A stretch of 64,000 nt of DNA from Cavia porcellus (Eukaryota; Chordata; Mammalia; Rodentia; Caviidae). The stretch covers positions 25,641,344 to 25,705,343 of the forward strand of contig NW_026947486.1 in NCBI RefSeq assembly GCF_034190915.1, written 5' to 3'. Below, one piece after another: positions 1 through 12,400 of this stretch (within the stretch, counting starts at the first letter, position 1; every line of letters begins with the position of its first letter). The notes below the pieces were generated by a model. It had not been told where the DNA came from, did not search any database, and saw only the letters and a list, made by a program, of their open reading frames with translations. Position numbers and translations under genes: made by a program.

Positions 1-643
1 TTCACACTGCCAAGTTCCCAAAATGGATGAGGGAAGAACAGTCATGGGAGACTGCCAGCACTTGAAGAGCAGACTGCAGAGAATCACGCTGAGAGGTCAG
101 AGCTGGATTCAGTTACTGCAATCAGACACCAGTTTCTGCCTGAGTTACACAGGATTGGAGGTTCACATTAGTGCTGTGTTCCCATTACTATACAGAGACC
201 CAAAACAATCTTATGGTATGATATTTCTCAACTATCCCTGACAGATAGCACTGTAATTGATTTTCCTATTACAGGTGTAGTTTAATAATCCTGACTCAAT
301 AAACAAATTAAGAGTCAGTTAACTTTTCTGCCAAATCCGTCATCACACCCAGGGATAGGGACAGCAAGAGCTCCTAATCCATGAACTTGGACTGGATCGA
401 ACTGCAAAAATGCCTGCAACCTGGCAGAAAGAGGTCATGAGTCTGAGGTAACCCCAGTTTTGCAGTGGAGGGATCAGAGAAATAACTGGGAAGCATTCAG
501 ACTCTCTGGCACACAAGCTACTTGGGAATGACATACATAGTGTCTTATTAGAATAGCTAATCTGCATCCCCACTGAACATCATATTAGCTATTTGTATGT
601 TTCTTGAGTTATTTAGTAAGGTAGGATTATATTCTTTTATATT
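1..643. other. Unassigned intronic sequence
   Basis: No exon, known SINE or L1 coding similarity was recognised. It ends in a short (AT)n tract at about 644-664. It presumably belongs to PHF8 intron 10. Confidence 0.4.
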
Positions 644-676
644 TCCATATATATATATATATATTAGGTTGTTACT

Positions 677-758
677 CTTTTTTTTGTACCAGGGATCAAA
701 CTCATGACCTCGCCCTTGCCAGGCAGGCGCTTATGTGGCTAAGCTAAATCCCTGGCCC
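677..758 (-). mobile_element. ID SINE (tRNA-derived) with perfect target-site duplication
   Basis: Minus-oriented ID: poly(T) at the left, then the reverse complement of the A/B-box body ending AAATCCCTGGCCC. A 12-bp duplication TAGGTTGTTACT flanks it at 665-676 and 759-770. Confidence 0.9.
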
Positions 759-770
759 TAGGTTGTTACT

Positions 771-1480
771 TTTGTATAGTTGTTCTTTCATTGGCTCTAC
801 ATTAATAGGTATCTAGGTTCTCTCCCTCATGTCAGCTCTTTATCTAGTTTCTTTACCTCAAACACCCAAAACAGTATTATTAACATATATTTTTTAATTT
901 TTTCCAAACACATAACCTCTACCTCCCAAGTTTTTAAATTTATCACTTAGCCCAATCATAGCCACTCCTGTCTTGATTAGTATAATTTCTAAATTCTCCC
1001 CATTGTAAGCCTTTGGCTCTTTCATATCTTACCTAGTTTACTGTCCTCCCTATAAACAACCATAACCATGCAATTTTCCTCAATCACACACTGAACCCCT
1101 TGTTCCACATACTTCACCCTTGCTCCCAGAAAATATCCTCTGAAAATTCTCAACACTAAGTTTTCAACTCAACTAAAAGTAGTCCAATGAAATCAGAGCC
1201 CACATGATCTTTTCTTCTGATCTACCATTAGTCTCCATTTCAGCCTTTCCGCTTAGTGCCTAACAAGACAGATCCAAACACCCCATTTCTCTACACCCTA
1301 CATCATCTACCTCACTACAGAGCAACTATAAACAACAAACTGTAATAGTGTGCATAGACAATAGACAAAGCAGGGAAAGAATAACTAAAAGGACTATCAT
1401 ATAGAAGTGTTGTAAGATTGAATCTGCAGATGTTGTTATACATAGAAACAATTCTTTCAGCAAAACATAGGTATAAATTA
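771..1480. other. Unassigned intronic sequence
   Basis: AT-rich, pyrimidine-biased unique sequence with no convincing coding or repeat match. Confidence 0.4.
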
Positions 1481-1620
1481 GAAACGGTGGCACATGGCTA
1501 TAATCCCAGCACTTGAGAGGCTGAGGCAGGAGGACTGTCACAGGTTTAAGTAGCCTGGGCTACATAGTGAATTCAAAGTTTGCCTGAGACAGCAATACCC
1601 TGTCTGAAAAAAACAAAAAA
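1481..1620 (+). mobile_element. B1 SINE, plus strand
   Basis: A diverged copy with the TAATCCCAGCACTTGAGAGG core and CCTGGGCTACATAGTGA, ending in an A-rich tail. Confidence 0.85.
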
Positions 1621-2691
1621 CCTCCCCCAAACAAAAATATCATATAAAAAATCATATAAAGTAAATTACAGAAGGAATAAATACTAGCTCTGGACATACA
1701 AAGATGCAAATTACATCCTACTATAAAGCTCCATATCAGCCACAAATTCTCCTCAGTTCTCTAGTCCCCAATTTGCAATAACCACTCTTCTAAAAAGGAA
1801 GGGAGAAAAAAGAGGGGACACATAATTTTTAAAAAAGATATAAATAAACACAAATTCAAGTAGGAGAATGAGAAAATGAGGAAATAGAAGGTCTCTAAAA
1901 CCCTCAGCTCTTACAAGGCAGAGCAAATCACAAAGTGAGGGGAAAAATACCAGATAACAGAAATCAATGAAAAGCTCGTACAAGGGATGAAGAAAGCAGA
2001 TGAGTTCAACTGAACCAGAAGTTTACAACAATTACACACAATCCGCCCACAGTAAATTTTGGGGAAATAGCTAAAAAAAACACTATATAAGCTAATCAAA
2101 ATAGTTCAAACTTTGAACAAAAGAGTCAACAAGGATACAGAATCCTCAAAAAGATACCAGATATAAATACCTAAAATAAAAGCCAGTATAAAATTCACAC
2201 ATTGCAGAAATGACCGATTGAAGACAGAATGTCTAATATTGGGCAAAAAATAGTGATTTACAATAAAGACCTCAAAGAAATCAAAATGAAAATAAGACAG
2301 CAAGAGGAGACTACACAACAGCTACGAGATGACAAGAAGATCATCAACACAAGGTGAATAGAACTTAAAGAAAAATCAAGAAGAATGCACAGATGGAGTC
2401 ACTAACATGCTTACAGAAATTATGGGAAATTTCTCAAATATATGAAAAGATTTTAAAACACAAATAAGCAACACTTATAGAACTGCAAACAACTATGATG
2501 AAAGGAGAAACTGACTAAGGCATATCATTATCAAATTCAGATATCCAGCAAAACAACCGAATTTTAAAGGCAGCCAGAGAAAAACAAAAAAATCATGTAG
2601 AAATTAGCACCACAGACTTTTCAAACACAAATCTTGAAGGCCAGACGCACTTGCAGTGAATATTTCAAATTGTAAGAGTAAATTGCTTCCA

Positions 2692-2833
2692 GCTGGGCGT
2701 GGTGGCTCATATCTGTAATCCCAGCACTTGGGAGGCTGAGGCAGGAGGATCCTTGCAAGTTCGAGACCAGCCTAGGCTACAAAGTGAGCTCAAGGCCAGC
2801 CTGAACTGTGTAGAGAGGCCCTGTCTCAAAAAG

Positions 2834-2864
<31 letters not shown>

Positions 2865-2866
2865 CA
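2692..2866 (+). mobile_element. B1 SINE with perfect 18-bp target-site duplication
   Basis: Full B1 with a long A-tail, inserted in the old L1. The duplication AAGAGTAAATTGCTTCCA occurs at 2674-2691 and 2867-2884 without mismatch, which marks this copy as fairly recent. Confidence 0.93.
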
Positions 2867-3574
2867 AAGAGTAAATTGCTTCCAACCCAGATTAACTCAC
2901 CCAAAACAACTATCCTTCCAAAAAGATGATGAAAAAAAAAATCAGAATATATATGAGTGCTAAACTAGCTTTAGAGAAATTATTAAAGAACATTCTCAAC
3001 ACAAACAACCAATAGGACACATGGAAAAAAAAGAAGAGACTAGTAAGGTCAATGAATGAACATTAAAAAAAACATCAGAAAAAGAAAAATTATACCTTAA
3101 CAGATAAAGAAATAAATGAGAGTAAATAATAAACATGTCTTGGTAATACCTCTTAATGTTAATATTGCATCAACTCCCAAATTGAAAGACACAGACTGGC
3201 AGACAGAATTCAAAAACAATCCAATAATCTGTTACATTCAAGGAACTCACTTAACCCAAAAAGATATTCAAAGACTAAAACCTAAAGAATGAAAAACATT
3301 TCACATACCAGAACTACAATATCAAGCAACTCCAATATCAAATATGGTAAACTTCAAGTTAAAACTGATTACAAGAGACAAACAAGGTCACTATATACTA
3401 AAGAAACAATCCAACAAAAAATAACATTTATAGCCAAATACTGGAGCACCTGTCCTCATGAAACAAAAACTGCTGAAATTAAAAGATCAAAAAAATAATA
3501 ACACAATCATAGTAGGGGATTTTAACACCCCACTTTGGCAAAAAGATCAATCAAACAAATCAAAAAAGAAATTT

Positions 3575-3700
3575 CATGTAATCCTAGCTCTCAGGAGGCT
3601 AAGGCAGGAGAATCATTTCGAGTTCGAGACCACCTTGGGCTACAAAGTGAGCTCAAGGCCTGCCTGAACTGTATAGCAAGACCATGTCTCAAAAAAAGAA
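3575..3700 (+). mobile_element. B1 SINE, 5'-truncated, within L1 ORF2
   Basis: It begins at the TGTAATCCTAGC block. Near-identical AAAAAGAAATTTC and AAAAGAAATTCC flanks suggest a target-site duplication. The host L1 frame continues after it. Confidence 0.8.
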
Positions 3701-5437
3701 AAGAAATTCCATACCCTTGAACATAAGGACTTCATGGACACACACAGAGAATTCCACCCCTGTACAGCAGAATATATTTTCTCTTCAGCAATACATGGTA
3801 CTTTTTCTAAAACAGAACACATACTAGCCCCGAAACCTGCTCAAGTAAATATAAAAGAATTGAAATCATTTCACACATATTATCAGACCACTATGCAATG
3901 AAAATAGAAATCAACAACACAAGAAATTTCAGAAAAGACAAAAGTCCCTGGAAAATTAACAAAATACTCCTAAACAAATAATAGGTTCAGAAGAAACCAA
4001 AGAAGAAAATCAAAAATTTCTGGAAGGTAATGGCAATGACCATACAACTCAATGAAACCTCTCAGACACTACAAAAGAAGTTCTCAGAGGAAATTTCATT
4101 GCACTCAATGATCACATTAGGAAAACCGAGCAAACACAGATAAATCACCTTATAAGAAATCTTAAGATACTTGAGAAATAAAAATAAACTATCCACAACC
4201 TGAAATAAAGCAGAGAACTTATAAAGATTAGAACAGAAATCAATGAAATTAAAACTTTAAAAATTGTAAAAAAAAATCAATGAATCAAAGAGCTGGTTCT
4301 TTAAAAGAATAACTAAAATATATAAGCCCTTAGCCACATTCACCAAGAAAATGAGATTAACGACTTACATCAAGGAAATTAGAAATGAAGAAGGTGAAAT
4401 CACAATGTCAAAATCCAAAAGAAACTACTTCAAAAATTATATTCCAACAAACTACCAAATTGTGAAGGAATAGATTCTCAGATACACATGAACTACCAAA
4501 ACTAACCCAAGAAGACATAAATATGTATAACAACCCAATAAGAAGCAATGACACTGACTCAGTAATAAAGAATCTACCAACTAAACTAACTAAGTCCAGG
4601 AATTGATGCATGCACTGCTTAATTCTATAAAACTGTTAAGGATCATATATCACTATAATTCCTCAAGCTCTTCAAAGAAAATCATGGAGTGCTCTCAGAT
4701 TCATTTATGGAATCCAGTATCACCCTGATTCCAAAACTGAATACAGACCCAACTAGAAAAAGAAACTATAGGCCAGTCTCTTTAATAAATGTATATGCAA
4801 AAAACTTCAACAAGATACTAGCAAATAGAATGCAGCATATTATCAAAAAGATTATACATCATGATCAAGTAGGTTTTATCCCGGAGATGCAAGTGTTAGT
4901 CAATCAATTTAATACATCATTCGAATAGAATCAGATCAAAAACCACATGATCACATCTGATCATACCAATAGATGCAGGAAAGGCTTTTAACAAAATTCA
5001 ACACTCTTTTATGAAAAAATTCTTCAAGGCAACAGGTATAGAAGGACCATACTGAATATGAGAAAGGCTATTTAACAGAAACCAATAGCCAGCATCATAC
5101 TAAATGTGGAAAAACTAAAAGCAATCTAAAATTGAGAAAAAGGATGTCCACTATCACCTGTCCTATTCACACAGTGCTTGAAACATTAGCCTGAATATTT
5201 AGGCAAGAAAAAGAAACAAAAGGGATACATATAGAAAAGAAAGAACTCAAATTGTCATTATTTGCAGATGATGTAATAGTCTACAGGGAAGACCCAAAGA
5301 ACTCCAGCAGAAACCCCTTATAATAATCAACTTCAGCAAAGTAGCAGGATACAGATTCAACACACTAAATTCATTAGCATGTGTATATACCAACAATGAA
5401 CTAGATGAGAAAGAAATTATAAAAACAACACAATTAG

Positions 5438-6115
5438 GAAGCTAAGCCACCACCTGTGAGCTGGCTGGAGTTTGGATCAGGGAAAACAAGGAAAAAAGCT
5501 AAGCCCCCATCAGTGAGACAGCCAGAACACACGTGGGGAGAGTGAAGGTGGACACTAAGCTCCCACCTGTGAGCCAGCCAGAGCTCAGATCTGGGAGAAC
5601 AAGGAAACACAATAAGCCCCTACCTTAAGAGCCAGGCAGAGCATAGATTGGGAAGAATAAGGAAGCATGCTAAGATGCTGCCTGTGAGCCAGCTGGAGTG
5701 CAGATCAGGGAGAGTCAAGATGGATGCTAAGCCCCTACCTGTGAAACAGCTGGAGCACAGACTGGGGAGAACAAGGAAGGAAGCTAAGACACCTCTAGTG
5801 AGTCAGCTGGAGCACAGATCAGGGAAAGCCAAGTTGAAAGCTAAACCCCCACCTATGAGATGGCCAGAGCCCAGATCAGGGAGAATGAGGAAGGGAGCTA
5901 AGCCCCCACCTGTGAGTAATCCAGAGCGTAGATTGGGAGAAAAATAAAGGGAACTAAAACCCTGTGTGTGAGCCAGCTGTAGCAGAGTGGGGAGAGCCAA
6001 AATGGAAGCTAAGCCCCAAGCTGTGACTCTACCAGTGTGGATTAGAGTGAGCCATGATGAAAGCTAAGCTCTTGCCTGTGAGCCAGCCAGTATGCAGACT
6101 GGGGAGAGGAAAACA
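5438..6115 (+). repeat. 57-bp minisatellite, about 12 units
   Basis: The anchor GCTAAGC (or a variant) recurs at 5441, 5498, 5554, 5611, 5669, 5726, 5783, 5840, 5897, 5953, 6008 and 6063, a period of 55-58 and mostly 57 bp. The unit reads roughly AAGCTAAGCCCCCACCTGTG, then AGCCAGCTGGAGCACAGATC, then AGGGAGAACAAGGAAG. Because 57 is a multiple of three, a 99-codon frame (5648-5947) reads through as diverged 19-residue repeats. I see no sign that it is a host gene. It forms the head of the composite element in the next entry. Confidence 0.9.
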
Positions 6116-6330
6116 GCTCCCCCCACGCCTATCTCCACCCCCTGCAACAATGAGCAACCAGCTGATTTGAAGGAACTGTACTGTTTTATTGACTTTGGTA
6201 GCATAAAGCCAAGCATCCATTCAGAGGACAATATGCAATACAGTAACTACTACAAATTTCCTACTGTTGTATTACTCTTTGGATTTGTTTTATTCCCTTT
6301 AAAATTACATTTAAAAAATACAATTCACAG
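5438..6330 (+). mobile_element. Composite non-autonomous retroelement (minisatellite head, L1-type tail)
   Basis: This interrupts old L1 ORF2 between the sequence ending ACAACACAATTA and that resuming TTCAAGAAAAGGG. The order is: 57-bp array; unique linker containing AGCAACCAGCTGATTTGAAG; then about 95 bp (AATATGCAATACAGTAACTA through CCCTTTAAAATTACATTT) that closely resembles the 3' ends of the L1s at 24,150-24,262 and 38,080-38,190. It has no coding capacity of its own. The shared tail suggests mobilisation by L1. A deleted L1 with a 57-bp monomer 5' UTR is the alternative reading. Confidence 0.65.
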
Positions 6331-7558
6331 TTGCTTCAAGAAAAGGGAAATACTGTACTTAGGAACTAACCTAATCAAGGAAGTGAAAGACCTCTTCAAA
6401 GAAAACTATAGTACTCTGAAGAAGGAGAATGAAGAGAACTTCAGAAAACAGAAAGATGTCCTTTTTTTCTGGTTAGGTAGAAACACGATTGACAAAATGG
6501 CCATATTTTCAAAACTTTTCCACAGATTCAGTGTAGTTCCAATCAAAATACTAACAGCATACTTTAGAGAACTAGAGAAAACAATCCTAAAATTCATATA
6601 GGACCAGAAAAGACCCATAATAGCAAAAGTAATTTTGGGAAATAAGAGCAAAGCAGACAAGAAAGCAAAACCTTACTACAAACTACAAGACAAGGCAATA
6701 GTAATAAAACCAGCATGGTTTGGAACCAAAATGGACATGGGAATCAATAGAACAGAACAGAGGATACAGAAACCTCACCAGACATATTCAAATATTTAAT
6801 CTTTAACAAAGGGAATAAGAGCATATGTTGGAGGAAAGGCAACCTATTCAAGAAGTGATGTTGGGAAACCTGCTTATCTATTTATAGAATAAAGTTAGAC
6901 CTTTATTTCTCAGCAAATACTAAATTAAAATCAAAGTGGATCAAAGATCTAAACATGAAAATAGAAATATTAAACCTTCTGAAAGTTAAAATAGGTAAAA
7001 CACTTGAGAGGTAGGTATAGGAAAATATTTTAACATAATCTCAATTGCACAAAAGTAACAGCAAGAATAACAAACGGGATTGTGTCAGAATAAAATGCTT
7101 TTGTACAGCAAAAGAATTTGTAGAGTGAAGAACAACCTACAGAATGGGGGAAAAATTGCTAGCTACTCCTCAGATAGAGGACCACTATTTTAAATATATG
7201 AAAATTCAAACAAACTAAACTATCTATACTTAAAGATCCAGCAATGAAATGGGCTAGAGAAATGAACAGAGAACACAGCAAGATCCTATCTCAAAATACA
7301 AAAAAAAGGACAACAAGAATGAAAGATAAATCATCAGATACTTCACAAAGGAAGAAATACAATGGCCGACAAATACATGAAAAACAGTTCACTATCTCTG
7401 GCAATGAGAGAAATGCAAATTAAAACACCACTAAGATTCCATCTTACTCTGGAAAAAATGGCATTAGGAAATCAAATGATAGAACTGCTGGCATGGCAGT
7501 GGTAAAACAGGAACCTTCCCACATCCCACCATTATGGAAATCAGTATGGAGATTTCTC

Positions 7559-7574
7559 AAAAAACTGAAGTTAG
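7559..7574 (+). repeat. Left target-site duplication of the full-length L1
   Basis: AAAAAACTGAAGTTAG, repeated exactly at 14008-14023. The old L1 sequence is continuous if the interval is removed. Confidence 0.92.
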
Positions 7575-8070
7575 GGACCTTCTCCAGAACCAGGAAACTA
7601 AGCTGGCTGCTGGGGTGAGTCCATGTACCATCCCGAGCCCAGGAGACTGTACTAAGATCATTTCTCCCAGAGCTCAAGGACCCGCCCAGAGCCCAGCCAC
7701 ACTAGGCTGCACCCCATCATCAGGTTTCAGGCCTGCCCAAGACACCCAGAAACCTTCTCCCAAACCCAGAAACTCAGCTGGAAGCTGGGGTGAGTCCACT
7801 TGCCATCCAGAGCCTCATGCGACTTTATTAAGATCCTCTCTCCCAGAGCTCAAGGACCCGCCCAAAGCCCAGGCACACTAGGCTGTGTTCCCTCCGCAGG
7901 TTCCAGGTCTGCCAAAGACATCCAGAAACCTTCTCCCCAACCCAGTAACTCAGCTGGAAGCTGGGGTGAGTCCTTGCACCATCCCGGGCCCTGGGAGACT
8001 TACTAAGATCATCATTCCCAGAGCTCAAAGACCCTCCCAGGTCCCAGCCACTCTAGACTAGCCTTGGGGG
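7575..8070 (+). repeat. L1 5' UTR monomer array, ~175-bp period
   Basis: GCTGGGGTGAGTCC recurs with the GGGGTGAG core at about 7612, 7787 and 7963 (spacing 175-176). CCCAGAGCTCAAGGACCC and the AACCTTCTCC block recur in register. The outermost monomer is truncated. Mouse and rat L1s also have promoter-bearing monomers, so these are probably promoter units, though of unrelated sequence. Confidence 0.88.
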
Positions 8071-8968
8071 GTTTTGCAGCCAGCGTAGATTACCCCAAGC
8101 AACCTTCATTAACTGAGAGCAGGTGAAGTGAGTTCCAGGGCATTGGTCTTTGGCCAAGGAAAGCTTTAGCTCATCATTCACAGTGGTTAGGTGCCTGCCC
8201 AGGTAGCTGGAACAATGAAGGTGGCACAGGAGGGCCTGAGGGCCTCACTGGACCATGCTCAGCAACCTCCATTCAGTCCAGGGACCTAGGGCATAGGAAA
8301 CGATTTCCCACACACCCAGGGGAAGCCTTAGAAAATCACCTTAAACACAGAAATATATGAAAATGACAAAACTAAAGACGAAAATACAATCTCAAACCTC
8401 CAGCCCATCCCAAGAAGGCCTAGGAGCCAAGTACATAGAAGAAAATATATGCCATACACCTGAAATACCTGTAATAAAAGCAACTTAAATAAATAAGCAA
8501 CTCCAGCAAGTTTTAAAGGAATTCAACTTAGAAATAATCTCCAGGAAAAAGAAGAAATTAAAGAAGTAATGAAAGAGATATTGAACATATCTAAAGAAGA
8601 CACAAAGAATTAGAGGAACAAAACAAAAAGATAGAATCCCTCAATGAACAATTTAAGAAACAAACAGAATACATGAAATAGATTCAAAGAGATATACAGG
8701 AAAAAAACATTTCACTGAAAGCTGTCAAAACCGACTCAACGAAAGTGAACATAGAATTTCAGACCTTGAAGACAAGATTGCAGCTAATGAACAAGAAAGG
8801 AAAGATCTTTTAAAAATAACAAGGAATCAAGAAATAACAATTCAACAGCTTCAAGATGATGCAAAGAAAAACAACAAAAGATTAATAGGGATAAATAAAA
8901 AAGAAGGGAATAGCACAAATGATATCAAGAGGTTATTTACAGAAGTAATAGCCAAAAATTTCCCAAAC

Positions 8969-9316
8969 ATGAGAATGGAAACTGACATTAGGATTAATGA
9001 AGCATATAGAACTCCAAATAGCCACAACCAAAATAAAACTACACCCAGGCATATATTAATCAACATCCCAGAAATCCAACATAAGAATAGAATACTAAAA
9101 GCTGTCAGACAGAAAAGACAGATCACCTATAAAGGAAAGCCTATCAGAATCACAGCAGACTTCTCAACACAAACCATGAAGTCAAGAAGAGCATGGAGTG
9201 AACTATTTCAGATCCTAAAGGAAAATGATTTCCAACCTACATTGATATACCCTGCAAAACTGTCCTTCAAAATGGATGGAGAAACAAGAGATACTTCCAT
9301 GAAAAACAAGAGCTGA
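8969..9316 (+). pseudogene. L1 ORF1 C-terminal fragment
   Basis: A 115-codon open stretch carrying the conserved C-terminal nucleic-acid-binding region of L1 ORF1p: HILINIPEIQHKNRILKAV and RITADFSTQTMKSRRAWSEL. Upstream frames are disrupted, so no complete ORF1p can be made. Confidence 0.85.
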
Positions 9317-9429
9317 AGAATTTCATCAACACCAAGCCAACATTGCAAAGAATACTGAAAGACAATCTAGATACACAAAGGAAAATAACCACTAAGCAAG
9401 GTAGACAACTAAACAGAATGAAAAGATAA

Positions 9430-12400
9430 AGATGGAACAGCAGAAAGGTAACATGTCAACAATAAGCCAATATATAACAGTTATAACCATTAAGGTAAAT
9501 GGTCTCAATTCACCAATTAAATGAAACAGACTGGCAGAATGGATCAAGAAACAATATCCAACCATATGCTGTTTGCCAGAAGCCCATCTAACCCAAAAGG
9601 AAACTCACAGTAGGAAAGACAAAGGATGGAAAACAATACTTCATGCAACAGGAAGGGAAAAAATAGCTGGGGTAGCTATTCTGTTTGCAGAATATGTGAA
9701 CTTCAAACCAGGAATGATCCTAAGAGATAAAGAAGGTCACTACATATTGGTTAGGGGAAAACTTAAAGAGGAAGAGATAACTATCTTAAGTATATATGCA
9801 CCAAATTCCAGAGCACCCAGCTACACAAAGTAACAGTTAATAGAAATGAAAAATCAAATTAGCAATAACACAATTATAACAGAAGACCTTAACACACCAT
9901 TGACACCAAGGGACAGATCAACCACACAGAAAATCAGCAAAGAAATAACAGAACTGAATCACAAATGTGAACAAATGGACTTGGCAGACATATACAGAGT
10001 GTTCCATCAAACAACATCAGAATATACATTCTTCTCAGCAGCACATGCTACATTCTCTAAAATAGACCATATAATAGCTCACAGAACATACTTAAATAAA
10101 TGCAAAAGAATTGAAATTATCCCATGCATGTTATCAGATCATAGTGCCATAAAACTAGAAATTAATGATAAAAGAAATAGCAAAAACTACACAAACACAT
10201 GGAAATTGAATAATACACTCTTGAACAATCAGTGGGTCACACAGGAAATTAAAGAAGAAATTAAACAATACCTACAAGCAAACGAAAATACAAATACAAC
10301 TTACCGGAATCTGTGGGATGCAATGAAAGCTGTCCTCAGAGGAAAATTTATTGCACTGAGTTTCCACATCAGGAAAACAGAACCAATACAAATAAACAAC
10401 CTGTTGCTATACCTCAAACATCTAGAAAAAGAAGAGCAAGTCAAGCTCAAAGCCAAAACAAGGGAGGAAATTATACAAATCAGAACAGAAATTAATGCAT
10501 TAGAGATTAAGAAAGCAATCCAAAAAATCACTGAAATAAGAGTTGGTTCTTTGAAAGAATAAATAAAATTGATAAGCCCCTAGCCAACCTAATTTAAAAA
10601 AGGAAAGAAACAGCTCAAATTCATGCAATAAGAAATGAAAAAGGCGAAATCAATAGACTCTGTGGAAATACAGAAGATCATCAACACCTATTTCAAAAAC
10701 CTTTTCTCTCATAAGTTCGATAACACAGAAAAAATGGACAGATTCCTAGAAACATATGAACTACCAAAGTTAGGTCAAGAAGATGTAGAACTGCTGAATA
10801 ATCCAATTTCTATTAATGAAATTAAAATGTAATTAAGTTCCTACCTACAAAGAACAGTCCAGTTCCAGACATATTCACTGTGGAATTCTACAAGAAATAC
10901 AAAGACTTAACGCCAACACTCCTCAAACTCTTCAAATGAAATCGAAAGGGAAACAATCCTTCCTAAGGCATTCCTGGAAGCAAATATTACTGTAGTACCA
11001 AAACCTAAGAGAGACCTACAGGCCAATCTCCCTAATGAACACAGATGCAAAAATTCTCAATAAAATACTGGCAAACAGGATGCAGCAAATCATCAAGAAG
11101 TTTATACACCAGGACCAAGTGGGATTCATCCCAGGCATGCAGGGATGGTTCAACATACATAAGTCAATAAATGTAACGCACCATATCAATAAAGCCAAAA
11201 GAATCACATGATTATCTCTATAGATGCAGAAAAAGCATTTGATAAGGTTCAACACTCATTCATGCTAAGAACCTTACAAAATTGGAATATATGGTCTTTA
11301 CATCAATATGATAAAGTCCATCTATGACAAACCTACAGCCAGCATCATGTTCAATGTCCAAAAACTGAAACACTTTACCTTAAAATCAGGCATAAGACAA
11401 GGATGTCCCCTATCACCACTCGTATTTAACATAGTACTGGAAACACTAGCCAGAGCAATAAGACAAGAGAGAGAAATAAATGGGGTAAAGACAGGAAAAG
11501 AGGAAGTCAAATTATCATTATTTGCGGATGACATGATACTCTACATAGAAGACCCCAAAAACTTCATTTAAAGACTCCTAGATACAATAAATACATTTAG
11601 CAATGTAGCTGAATACAAAATCAATGCTCAAAAATCAATAGCATTTCTATACAATAACAACAAAATTATGGAGAGAGAAATAAGAGAAGCCACACCCTTC
11701 ACACTAACATCCAAAAAAATGAAATACTTAGGAATTAATTTCATGAAAGAAGTAAAAGATTGATACAGGGAAAATGATAATACCCTGAAAAAACAAATTG
11801 AAGATGATCTCAGAAAATGGAAAGACATCCCTTGCTCATGGATACGAGGAATAAATATTGTAAAAATGGCAATTCTCCCAATACTGTTATACAGATTCAA
11901 TGCAGTCCCAATGAAAATACCATCAACATACCTCATACATCTAGAGAAATCAATCCTAAAATTCATTTGGAACCAGAAGACACCTAGAATAGCAAAGGCA
12001 ATTCTAAGCAGCAAAGGCAAGGCAGGAGGCATCAGAGTCCCTGACTTGAAGTTATACTACAATGCAAGTGCAATAAAATCAACATGGTACTGGAATAAAA
12101 ACAGAGGAAAGATCAAGGGAATAGATTAGAAGATACAACCACAACTACCAATACACTCAACTACTTTATCTTTGATAAAGGGGCCAAACATGTTCACTGG
12201 AAAAACAACAGTCTCTTTAATAAATGGTGCTGTAAAAACTGGCTCTTCACATGCCGAAAACTAAAACTAGACCCATGTCTATCACCACATACTAAACTAA
12301 AATCTAAATGGATCAAAGATCTGAATATTAAAGCAGAAACACTAAATCTGTTGGAAAATAAATTAGGTAAAAATCTTGAAGACATAGGGGTACGTAGAGA

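Larger units (their letters stand above)
1790..7558 (+). mobile_element. Old L1, 5' portion (ORF1 remnant and most of ORF2), interrupted
   Basis: Decayed L1 coding sequence on the plus strand. An ORF1 C-terminal remnant lies at about 2,500-2,660. ORF2 follows from about 3,150, with the endonuclease motif IIVGDFNTPL near 3,506, reverse-transcriptase start [20 protein letters not shown] near 4,772, and [13 protein letters not shown] sequence near 5,257. Many stops and frameshifts are present. It is broken by B1 SINEs (2,692-2,866 and 3,575-3,700), by a composite element (5,438-6,330), and finally by a full-length L1 at 7,575. It resumes at 14,024. The 5' limit is uncertain. Confidence 0.8.

Noticed and set aside
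5438..6115. 57-bp array as a CRISPR-like array
   Set aside because: Units are contiguous, diverged tandem repeats without spacers, in a mammalian genome.
6092..6601. 169-codon plus-strand frame as a host gene
   Set aside because: It crosses the boundary between the composite element and L1 ORF2; the frame is accidental.
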